A DNA stretch of 13,928 nt, from positions 1-13,928 of the forward strand of contig CAYOLQ010000087.1 in assembly GCA_964404825.1 (NCBI GenBank), given 5' to 3'. The notes beneath the pieces were generated by a model. That model did no database searches. It was not told the DNA's origin and saw only the letters and a program-made list of their open reading frames with translations. The stretch's first letter is position 1, and the number at the start of each line of letters is the position of its first letter. Source of the stretch: JACJXF01 sp964404825 (GTDB taxonomy: Bacteria; Bacteroidota; Bacteroidia; Bacteroidales; GCA-2748055). Of the stretch, positions 1 through 7,266 are shown in pieces. A program made the position numbers and the translations under genes.

Positions 1-156
1 GAATTGCTGACTATAGAAGGAAAAACAGTTTTAACAAGACAATTTAACAATGAAAAAGACCTGGTAATAAACACGGCAGAAATCCTGCCTGGTTTATATA
101 TTGTGAAAATTTATTATCCTGAAAAATCTAAATGTTATCGAATTATAAAAGTCTGA
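1..156 (+). CDS. C-terminal end of a T9SS-secreted protein (partial)
   Basis: An open frame enters from the left edge and ends in TGA at 154-156, giving 51 residues; the start lies outside the window. The visible residues look like the end of a type A T9SS C-terminal sorting domain: a short beta-strand with EGKTV, then the typical element LPGLYIVKIYY, and a basic ending RIIKV. In the Bacteroidota this domain directs export across the outer membrane and is cleaved on the way out. Nothing can be said about the catalytic part of the protein. It is followed 70 bp later by a glycosidase-like gene on the same strand, so it may belong to the same transcription unit. The domain assignment comes from pattern recognition of a short segment. 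Confidence 0.78.
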   Translation, partial: ELLTIEGKTVLTRQFNNEKDLVINTAEILPGLYIVKIYYPEKSKCYRIIKV

Positions 157-226
157 TGAACGTTCTGTTAAGATATTATTTTGGTGTCTGAATCACTTTA
201 AAATTATTTACCTACTAATTTATACA

Positions 227-1927
227 ATGAATAGAACTAAAATCCGGATTAAAATTCTAATCCTCAGTTTCCTGGGTATAGTCACATTTATATCATTTGC
301 ACCATCAAGCTGGTATACAGCAAATAAAAAAACACTCCTGCTTTACAGACAAGCCCAGACTCGTGTTTATCCCCCTATGGTTCCAAAGTATAGTGATGTT
401 GTATTGAGGAATCTCACTTTCAGGCCTCTAAATGAAAAAGATCCATATAATACCATTGACCATATTAAACAATTCCATGCCACACGCATTGAGTGGGTTT
501 ATTGCTATAAGTTTGACGAGTCAGAACGCTCTAAAATCAAAGAGATTAAAGATCTGGGAGTATTATTCAGCGGAGCATCCTCCGGATCAACGATGCATAC
601 AGATTTACCCAGGAAATCCCTCGAGATGAAAATGCTGGACGGATCCACTCCGGTGCCCCCCTGGATGGCCAATTGGGATAACCCGCAGATTTTTGGCTGC
701 CAGAACAATCCAGGATACAAAGAGGCTCATTTGCAATATTGTAAAGATTTGATTGACATGGGCGTAGATATTATCCATCGCGATGAAGCCCATTATCCTA
801 TTAAAAAGGGGACTAAAATGGCCTCTTGTTTTTGCGACCATTGTATTTCTGGTTTCGCCGAATATTTAAAGAAAAATTATAAAGCATCCGAGCTGGGAAT
901 TGATCATCTGGATAACTTCAATTATAAAACTTATCTGACTGCAAAAAATGTTGACCCAAAGGCTGTTACTCAAACCGAATGGGATACACCCTTGCTGGTT
1001 GCTTTTATTAACTTCCAGGCTAATTCATCTGCAATATTTCATACTTATATTGGAAATGAGCTGGATAAATATGCCGGACGCCATATAACCAGATCGACCA
1101 ATAACGGCGGTAAATGGGTAGAACCCCATAATGTTTTTGAATACGGACTTTCTGAAACTGTGTTCACAGAAGCAAACCCTCAAACAATTTACAGTATACT
1201 TAAAGAAACCCTGGAAAATGATAAGTACATTGTTCTGAACAAACCAAAAACAATACCTTCAACCTGGACCAATGAAGAAACTGTAAGACTGCTTCGCAAG
1301 GTAACTGCTACCACAACAGCTGGTGGAGGTTCACCAAGGGTACCCGTGGATGTTTTTGATCAGTTTCCGGATGGCTCATCTGCTCCAAGATATTTTGGAT
1401 TGCCTTCTGAATATGCTGATTTATATGGATTTATCAGGGGTATTCCTGAATACCTGGATGGATTTGAAGATGCAGCAGTTTATATTAAAAACTATCATGA
1501 TGACCGTTATGATAACAGTAATTTTCCCTATAAAATATCAGATACCTCACGAAATGTGGTAGCAATCGCCCGTTGCATCCCCGGAAACCCTGCTAGTCCA
1601 ATTGCTGTTCATTTGATAGACTGGGATTCAAAAGGGGAATTTACTATTCGTTTGAAAAATGAATCGTTCTTTCCCGGTCAGAAAATGAAACTTATTTTAC
1701 TGACCCCTGCAAAATACGATGAAAAAAAGAATCTTGAAGCAGAAGAAAATGCAATAAAACTGCTGACTCCCGGTGATAAGAGAGGACCAGGACAGGCAAA
1801 AGCCTATAAAGAACTCGTTAATTCAACGGATCTCATTGGGAAAAGAAGTGGTCATTGGACTGAGGTTAAAATTCCAGCTCTCAATCCCTGGGGAATACTG
1901 GTCGTGGAAAAGGTAAATAAGGATTAA
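227..1927 (+). CDS. Secreted TIM-barrel glycoside hydrolase-like protein, family unassigned
   Basis: 566 residues. Residues 8-25 are hydrophobic and follow a basic N-terminus (NRTKIRIK), indicating a signal peptide or signal anchor; there is no lipobox cysteine. The body reads as an alternating beta/alpha barrel: strand RIEWVYCY (about 88-94), GVLFSGASSG (111-120), then GVDIIHRDEAHY (179-190) with an acidic pair D186/E187 at a strand end. A cysteine cluster CFCDHC (201-206) followed by a helix (GFAEYLKKNY) resembles GH42-like and related putative glycosidases. ETVFTEANP (310-318) offers E315 as a second candidate catalytic acid. After about residue 440 the sequence becomes beta-rich, as in an accessory C-terminal sandwich. 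The ATG at 227 gives the signal sequence directly; no Shine-Dalgarno is visible, which is usual for Bacteroidota. A glycan-active role is inferred from fold and neighbours. I do not recognise a defined CAZy family. Confidence 0.85.
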   Translation: MNRTKIRIKILILSFLGIVTFISFAPSSWYTANKKTLLLYRQAQTRVYPPMVPKYSDVVLRNLTFRPLNEKDPYNTIDHIKQFHATRIEWVYCYKFDESERSKIKEIKDLGVLFSGASSGSTMHTDLPRKSLEMKMLDGSTPVPPWMANWDNPQIFGCQNNPGYKEAHLQYCKDLIDMGVDIIHRDEAHYPIKKGTKMASCFCDHCISGFAEYLKKNYKASELGIDHLDNFNYKTYLTAKNVDPKAVTQTEWDTPLLVAFINFQANSSAIFHTYIGNELDKYAGRHITRSTNNGGKWVEPHNVFEYGLSETVFTEANPQTIYSILKETLENDKYIVLNKPKTIPSTWTNEETVRLLRKVTATTTAGGGSPRVPVDVFDQFPDGSSAPRYFGLPSEYADLYGFIRGIPEYLDGFEDAAVYIKNYHDDRYDNSNFPYKISDTSRNVVAIARCIPGNPASPIAVHLIDWDSKGEFTIRLKNESFFPGQKMKLILLTPAKYDEKKNLEAEENAIKLLTPGDKRGPGQAKAYKELVNSTDLIGKRSGHWTEVKIPALNPWGILVVEKVNKD

Positions 1928-2031
1928 TTAGCAATTTAATTTTACCCGTTTCTGATTAATATCCATCATTGAAGTATCTGGATTATTCAATATTCGATTT
2001 TAAGAGTTGTTCAACATTAATAATAATAAAA

Positions 2032-4065
2032 ATGAAAACAAAAATTATCTGCCTTCTTCTTTTCAGCATCATTTATTTCAAACCCGCATTTACGCAGAAA
2101 ACTTTTTATGTTTCACCTGATGGTAAAGACAACTGGTCAGGTACTATAGCCACATCCAACGAGCAAAAAACAGATGGACCCTTTGCCTCCATGTCAGGGG
2201 CCAGGGATGCGATCCGGTATCTCCGTAATCAAGGCTTTAACCAGCAAATAACCGTTCAATTTCGCCAGGGCAACTACCTGCTTTCGGAGCCCGTGATTTT
2301 CAAACCGGAAGATTCCGGTTTGCCGGGTGCACAAACCCTGTATACCAGCTTTCCGGGTGAAGAAGTTACTATTTCCGGTGGCCAAAGGATTGAAGGAAAA
2401 TGGAATAAGCACAAAGGCAATATATGGAAAATCAAAATTTCCGGGAACATGACGTTCAACCAACTATTTGTCAACGGCAAGCGTCAAACCCGCGCCAGAA
2501 CCCCAAATGAAGGGTATTATAATGCCTACCGCATCCCGAAAGAATCGAGAGATTCCATGATCTATCAGGCTGGAGATATCCAAAAAACATGGCACGATCT
2601 GCCTAATGTCCAGGTAGTAATTTTTCATTCCTGGAGTGAATCGCGTCTTTTTATTAAGTCTGTTGATGAAAACCAACGACTGGTGACTTTTACCGGCCCC
2701 GGTGCATATGCTTTGGACTTTTTCTACAAATATCCTCGGTACTGGGTGGAAAATGTTTTTGAAGGACTGGATGCACCCGGAGAGTGGTATCTCGACCGGC
2801 TTTCAGGTACGCTTTATTATTATCCCACTGAAGGGATTGATTTAAAAAATGCTGAGGTAATTGCACCTGTTGCAAATCAGCTTATTCAATTAAAAGGCGA
2901 CAGACCTGTCAGGTACCTGACATTTCAGAATTTATCATTCCGTTACACAGGATATAATTTCCCGGAAACAGGGTATAAAAATGGAGGTGGCTCAACAGGT
3001 CCCCTCTACCGCCCTTCGGCAATTTTGCTTGCGAATGCCAGTAATGTGACTTTCAGAAATTGCCTTATAGAAAATACTGCCACCTATGCAATTGAACTTA
3101 CAGATTCATCGACGCATTGCCTGTTCGAAAACAACATCATTCAGCATTGTGGCGGGGGAGGTATTATTATTATTGGTGGCTCTGATAATTCGGTGAGCAA
3201 TAATCATATTCACCATTGCGGGGAAATATTTTTCGGCGGAACGGGAGTGGTTAACGCAAATGGTGTCAGAACCCGGATTGCTCATAACTTAATACAAAAT
3301 ATGCCTTATTGCGGAGTTCGTGGTGGTGACTGGGGTGTTAAACTTGATGAAATAATTGAATATAACCATATCCATCATGTCATGACTATGCTAAATGACG
3401 GGGCCTGCGTTTTCAACTGCGGTATTGGATCCATCATTCGTAATAATGTTGTTCATGACAGTTACGGTTTCGACTCCCAGGGATGGGGACTTTATCTCGA
3501 TGAATTCAGAACCGGAGTTACCATGACCAAAAACATTTCCTATAATACCAGGTCCGGCGGGCTACACCTTCATAACAATTTTGGTCACATTATCACCAAT
3601 AACATCTTTGCATATGGCAAAGACGTTCAGATAAGCTGGACCCGATTTCATGGAGTTCATTTCAATGTGCGTAAAGCAAAATACCAACATCCGATTCACA
3701 CCTTTCAACACAACATAGTTTATTGGAATAAAGGCGTATTTTCATACAATCTCGATTGTAACCGCTGGGATCTTGCAACAGCACCTGAAAAAATCGATTA
3801 TAATTTATACTACAATGCGGCACCAGGGGGGCATGTAACTATGGGAATCGGACACGGTGGCAAGCCGGGCTATGATACATTTTCCGGCTGGCAGGAGATG
3901 GGACTGGATAAACATTCTCTTGAAACGGACCCCTTGTTTAAGGATCCAGTGCATGGCGATTTTACATTGGATTCAGCATCTCCGGCATTTAAGCTTGGTT
4001 TTGAAGCTATTGATGTATCACAAGTTGGTTTAATAAATAAAAACTTAGGCCCGATGATTAAATAA
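2032..4065 (+). CDS. Secreted right-handed beta-helix protein, GH141-like
   Basis: 677 residues from ATG 2032, chosen because it begins a clean signal peptide (MKTKIICLLLFSIIYF, cleavage likely after about residue 20). The frame is open upstream to a TTG at 1969, but that would bury the signal. Mature start TFYVSPDGKDNWSGT (24-38) and PFASMSGARDAIRYLR (50-65) are the usual entry of this beta-helix family. Next come a jelly-roll-like insert with QLFVNGKRQTRARTPN (144-159) and GEWYLDRLSGTLYYYP (250-265), then many parallel beta-helix coils rich in N-N-x-I/V-x-H/Y. Acidic motifs LNDGACVF and GWGLYLDE in the coils correspond to the conserved catalytic region of GH141-type proteins. Characterised GH141 members include alpha-L-fucosidase and xylanase activities. 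GH120 or an uncharacterised beta-helix family are alternatives. It lies between two glycosidase-like genes on the same strand and upstream of GH29. Confidence 0.88.
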   Translation: MKTKIICLLLFSIIYFKPAFTQKTFYVSPDGKDNWSGTIATSNEQKTDGPFASMSGARDAIRYLRNQGFNQQITVQFRQGNYLLSEPVIFKPEDSGLPGAQTLYTSFPGEEVTISGGQRIEGKWNKHKGNIWKIKISGNMTFNQLFVNGKRQTRARTPNEGYYNAYRIPKESRDSMIYQAGDIQKTWHDLPNVQVVIFHSWSESRLFIKSVDENQRLVTFTGPGAYALDFFYKYPRYWVENVFEGLDAPGEWYLDRLSGTLYYYPTEGIDLKNAEVIAPVANQLIQLKGDRPVRYLTFQNLSFRYTGYNFPETGYKNGGGSTGPLYRPSAILLANASNVTFRNCLIENTATYAIELTDSSTHCLFENNIIQHCGGGGIIIIGGSDNSVSNNHIHHCGEIFFGGTGVVNANGVRTRIAHNLIQNMPYCGVRGGDWGVKLDEIIEYNHIHHVMTMLNDGACVFNCGIGSIIRNNVVHDSYGFDSQGWGLYLDEFRTGVTMTKNISYNTRSGGLHLHNNFGHIITNNIFAYGKDVQISWTRFHGVHFNVRKAKYQHPIHTFQHNIVYWNKGVFSYNLDCNRWDLATAPEKIDYNLYYNAAPGGHVTMGIGHGGKPGYDTFSGWQEMGLDKHSLETDPLFKDPVHGDFTLDSASPAFKLGFEAIDVSQVGLINKNLGPMIK

Positions 4066-4202
4066 TTTATTCTAAACTGTACTTAACTAATTGCTACTTT
4101 TTCTAAATTCTATGTAACATGAAAAATTATGCCGGTAACTTAAGTAGAAGAATTATAGTCTTGTGGAGATTAAATATACACTCCCTAAGAGAATCTATCG
4201 GG

Positions 4203-5297
4203 ATGTTAAAACATCCTGTTACAAAACTGATCCTGATATTTACCTTATTAGCTCTCTCTGGCTGGTCTTGTCAAAACCCTGATAAACAAACAAAACCTCG
4301 TGTAAAAGTTGGGGTGTATTATTTTGACGGCTGGGCAGGAAATAATAAGTATGCTGACAATCCTGATGAACCCTGGGCAAAAAATGCTCCAGCCCACGTT
4401 ACCAAAAGGATGGTTGAAGATTTCCCGGATCGCGAGCCGGTATGGGGTTGGAGGGATGACTCCCTTTCAATCATGGAAAAACAAATTGATCTGGCAGCGG
4501 ATAATGGCATTGAATTTTTTGCCTTTTGCTGGTACTGGCGTGATACAAATGGTCCGATAAATCCCGAGGCAATTGAAAACCTGTACCTGCACACTAGTCT
4601 GAACCTTTACATGAAAGCGAAAAATAAGGACAAAATTAAGTTTTGCCTACTGGTTGCGAACCATAAAGGGGCAGAAATTACTGGTTCAGATAATTGGGAA
4701 AAAGCCACGGAATACTGGATGAAATATTTCAAAGACCCCCAGCATTTTAAAGTTGATGATAAACCTCTGGTGATTATTTATCATCCCACTGGTATCGATA
4801 ACGATGCACTTGCACGAATGCAGGAAATCTCAAAAAAACAAGGATTGCAAGGATTATCCATTGCTGGTTGTGATAATGCACCCGATCAGAATTTTAATTA
4901 TAAAACACATTATAATCTTGGTGCCGGAAAATTTGCCGGGTCAGAAGAGCATGATTATTCGCTATTAGTAGAGGCACATAAAAAAGAATGGAAAGGCAAC
5001 GAGACACAACCATATATACCGGAAGTTACCGTAGGATGGGATAAGCGCCCCTGGGAAAATAAAGACGGATCAGGAAGACAGGATTGGTACTTTCCGCGTT
5101 CACCGGAAAAGTTTAAAAGTTTCTTAACAGATGCGATCACATGGATGGATGAACATCCGACCCAAACAACCAGGGAACGTGTTGTTTTAATTTATGCATG
5201 GAATGAACTGGGTGAAGGTGGATACCTGGTACCAACAAAAGGTGATCCCGAAGCTGGTTTTTTAAAGGTTATCAAGAGTGTCGTGACTGGTAAGTAA
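4203..5297 (+). CDS. GH99/WbsX-like glycosidase lipoprotein
   Basis: 364 residues from ATG 4203. This start gives MLKHPVTKLILIFTLLALSG followed by Cys23, a lipoprotein-type signal. An in-frame ATG at 4119 would add 28 residues (393-codon frame including the stop) ahead of the hydrophobic core and is less likely. The mature domain opens with VKVGVYYFDGW (35-44), then EPVWGWRDDS (78-87), a helix that positions DNGIEFFAFCWYW (100-112), and DKPLVIIYHP (186-195). It closes with VVLIYAWNELGEGGYLVPT (327-345). This layout is that of the GH99-like/WbsX TIM-barrel family. E335 and E338 in WNELGEG occupy the place of the paired acids that GH99 endo-alpha-mannosidases use. Many GH99-like proteins near polysaccharide genes have no proven substrate, so the activity is open. 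The likely location is the outer membrane or periplasmic face. The same-strand spacing suggests co-expression with the flanking beta-helix and fucosidase genes. Confidence 0.87.
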   Translation: MLKHPVTKLILIFTLLALSGWSCQNPDKQTKPRVKVGVYYFDGWAGNNKYADNPDEPWAKNAPAHVTKRMVEDFPDREPVWGWRDDSLSIMEKQIDLAADNGIEFFAFCWYWRDTNGPINPEAIENLYLHTSLNLYMKAKNKDKIKFCLLVANHKGAEITGSDNWEKATEYWMKYFKDPQHFKVDDKPLVIIYHPTGIDNDALARMQEISKKQGLQGLSIAGCDNAPDQNFNYKTHYNLGAGKFAGSEEHDYSLLVEAHKKEWKGNETQPYIPEVTVGWDKRPWENKDGSGRQDWYFPRSPEKFKSFLTDAITWMDEHPTQTTRERVVLIYAWNELGEGGYLVPTKGDPEAGFLKVIKSVVTGK

Positions 5298-5403
5298 GCA
5301 GAGTTAAAAAAATACTTATTTATTTCATCAGTACAAAAAATAAAATTTATACTCTATCAAAAAATATTGCATTTTTTAAAATCCTTCATAAATAAAATAT
5401 ACT

Positions 5404-7008
5404 ATGAAAATGCGAAGATTCAATTCATTATTAATTCCGGTTTTACTGATTTTTGCTGCAACGACCATATTTTCAGGCTGTAAAGAACAAGTTTCGAAAA
5501 AATATGAACCAACCTGGGAATCTCTTTCTACCCATCCCACTCCACAATGGTTCAGGGATGCTAAGTTTGGTGTATTTATACATTGGGGAGTATATGCGGT
5601 ACCGGCATTCAATGAGTGGTACATTGAATACTACAGTCCAAAATCAAACTGGGGACAATCCCCTCTGGGTCCGCCTTACACTGCAGCCCAGGGTGAAATG
5701 AGTGACAGTGCCTTTAATGCAGGGATCCGTAAGGGCGCAAATAAATATCACAGGGATAATTTTGGAGTCGATTTTGAATATGATGATTTTATACCCATGT
5801 TCAAAGCCGAAAAATATGACCCGAATGCCTGGGCTGATCTTTTTGTTAAGGCAGGTGCCAAATATGTGGTACTGACAGCCAAACATGGAGACGAATTTGC
5901 ATTGTGGCCTACCAAATTTACTCCCAGGAATTCAATGGATATGGGTCCTCACCGCGATCTGGCAGGCGACCTGTTAAAAGAGGTTCGTTCAACAGGATTG
6001 AAAATGGGCTTTTATCATAGCACCACTTATTCATTCTGGGATAAAAGATTCCCTGATAAGGAATGGGTAAATTATATGAACAATTCAATCAAGGAACTGG
6101 TAGATATGTATCAACCTGATATTCTTTGGGGAGACGTTCCTATCGCTCCTGCTTTTGACAAGAGTGGTAAAAGAAAAGGACTAACTGCAGATCATTGGAA
6201 CAGCAAAGAGGTTATTGCGTATTTTTATAACCACTCAAAAAATCCGGATGAAGTTGTTACCAACGACCGCTGGGATTTGGACACCTCCCGGGCTGCAATT
6301 AACTCAGATAAAGCACTTTCGAAATCATTGTGGGCAGAGGCAAGTAAAAACTGGACTACACAGGATGGAGCTTTCCTGGGAGATTTTCAATCCCCCGAAC
6401 GCCGGAATATCACAAAGATTTTTGAAATCCCCTGGGAAACCTGCGATGCAATTGACCCGACTTCATGGGGATATAACAGGCTTACCCCTGATGAAGATTA
6501 TATGACTACCAATGAACTTGTTGATTATTTGGTAGATATTGTAAGCAAAGGTGGGAATCTGCTTATTAATATTGGTCCGAAAGCAGATGGTACCATACCG
6601 GAAATCATGCAGGATTGCTTACTTGGTGTCGGCAACTGGTTGTCGGTAAACGGGGAGGCTATTTACGGAACAAGACCCTGGTCTGTTTATGGTGAAGGAC
6701 CCACCACTAAGGAAATTGGATCATGGGGTAAGGATAAAAAAGAATATATGTTCCAGGCAGGCGACATCCGGTTTACCAGGAAAGGGAATGTATTAAATGT
6801 TATTTTGCTGGAATGGCCGGGAAGTGAAATAACCATTAATTCGTTAAAAGGTATAAATATTGAAAATATTTCTTTGCTGGGATCTGATGAAACTATAAGC
6901 TGGAAGTCTTCTGACAAGGGGATTACCTTTACCTTACCCTCTAATCCTGTCTCCCCTTATGCAAATATTCTGAAACTGGAATGCGAAGGAAAATCTTTAG
7001 ACAAGTAA
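5404..7008 (+). CDS. Alpha-L-fucosidase, GH29, lipoprotein
   Basis: 534 residues. The signal MKMRRFNSLLIPVLLIFAA leads to lipobox IFSGC with Cys26, so the enzyme is probably membrane-anchored. Hallmarks of GH29 in order: PQWFRDAKFGVFIHWGVYAV (His60-Trp-Gly in the first barrel strand), AKYVVLTAKHGDEFALWPTK (Lys160-His161), QPDILWGDVP with Asp244 at the position of the catalytic nucleophile, and GGNLLINIGPKADGTIPE (384-401). A C-terminal beta-sandwich follows (about 430-534). GH29 enzymes are retaining exo-alpha-L-fucosidases. The usual KHHDGF is replaced here by KHGDEF, suggesting a particular subclade. The general acid/base cannot be assigned without alignment. This is the last gene of the + strand run; the next gene is convergent. 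Confidence 0.97.
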   Translation: MKMRRFNSLLIPVLLIFAATTIFSGCKEQVSKKYEPTWESLSTHPTPQWFRDAKFGVFIHWGVYAVPAFNEWYIEYYSPKSNWGQSPLGPPYTAAQGEMSDSAFNAGIRKGANKYHRDNFGVDFEYDDFIPMFKAEKYDPNAWADLFVKAGAKYVVLTAKHGDEFALWPTKFTPRNSMDMGPHRDLAGDLLKEVRSTGLKMGFYHSTTYSFWDKRFPDKEWVNYMNNSIKELVDMYQPDILWGDVPIAPAFDKSGKRKGLTADHWNSKEVIAYFYNHSKNPDEVVTNDRWDLDTSRAAINSDKALSKSLWAEASKNWTTQDGAFLGDFQSPERRNITKIFEIPWETCDAIDPTSWGYNRLTPDEDYMTTNELVDYLVDIVSKGGNLLINIGPKADGTIPEIMQDCLLGVGNWLSVNGEAIYGTRPWSVYGEGPTTKEIGSWGKDKKEYMFQAGDIRFTRKGNVLNVILLEWPGSEITINSLKGINIENISLLGSDETISWKSSDKGITFTLPSNPVSPYANILKLECEGKSLDK

Positions 7009-7023
7009 TAAAAAGTTAATTAC

Positions 7024-7055
7024 TAATTCTACTTTGACATATTCCGAAATTGGGA
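7024..7055. repeat. Left copy of a 32-bp perfect inverted repeat
   Basis: The 32 bases here are the exact reverse complement of 13788-13819. Allowing one mismatch, the match extends to 37 bp (7024-7060 with 13783-13819). This copy begins 16 bp after the GH29 stop codon. It shares the core CTACTTTGACA with both ends of the MITE-like element at 13556-13822. It could be a solo end of that element, a recombination site, or a remnant. A 9-bp partner TCGGAATAT at 7220-7228 is inverted relative to ATATTCCGA at 7039-7047, hinting weakly at a second, diverged element here. Confidence 0.9.
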
Positions 7056-7126
7056 CGCAATTGATTTAGTTGAAAAAGGATTTCCAAAAAAGGATCAATG
7101 TGTTTCAAGAATACGGAAATAACTAA

Positions 7127-7206
7127 TCCCTTAGGGAAGTAATTAGGGTTTTATAATACTCCTTAACGGTAGAAGTGGGATGATGCCTGCCTGGTCGGCA
7201 GACAGG
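7127..7206. terminator. Hairpins in the convergent spacer, possible bidirectional terminator
   Basis: The fucosidase (+) and the sialidase-like gene (-) converge on this 258-bp spacer. Two hairpins are visible: TCCCT/AGGGA at 7127-7131 and 7133-7137, and CCTGCCTG/CAGACAGG at 7186-7193 and 7199-7206 with one mismatch and a 5-base loop. Neither is followed by a clear T tract on either strand, so termination is an inference from position. The second hairpin resembles the GC-rich REP-like palindromes (CCTGCC...GGCAGG) scattered through many Bacteroidota genomes. Confidence 0.35.
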
Positions 7207-7266
7207 GAACCTCCATGTATCGGAATATTATATCATTGATTTTGTGTGTGCTGACACAAAGAGGGT

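Noticed and set aside
1969..2031. N-terminal extension of the beta-helix gene from a TTG start
   Set aside because: The extension would bury a clean signal peptide that begins at ATG 2032.
4119..4202. Upstream ATG start of the GH99-like gene
   Set aside because: It adds 28 residues before the lipoprotein signal; ATG 4203 gives a normal signal. Not fully excluded.
7027..7119. Open + strand stretch of 31 codons (FYFDIFRNWDAIDLVEKGFP...) starting within the left repeat
   Set aside because: It has no start codon, matches no family I recognise, and a stretch this short is expected by chance. The repeat would encode its first residues in both copies, but the continuation differs.
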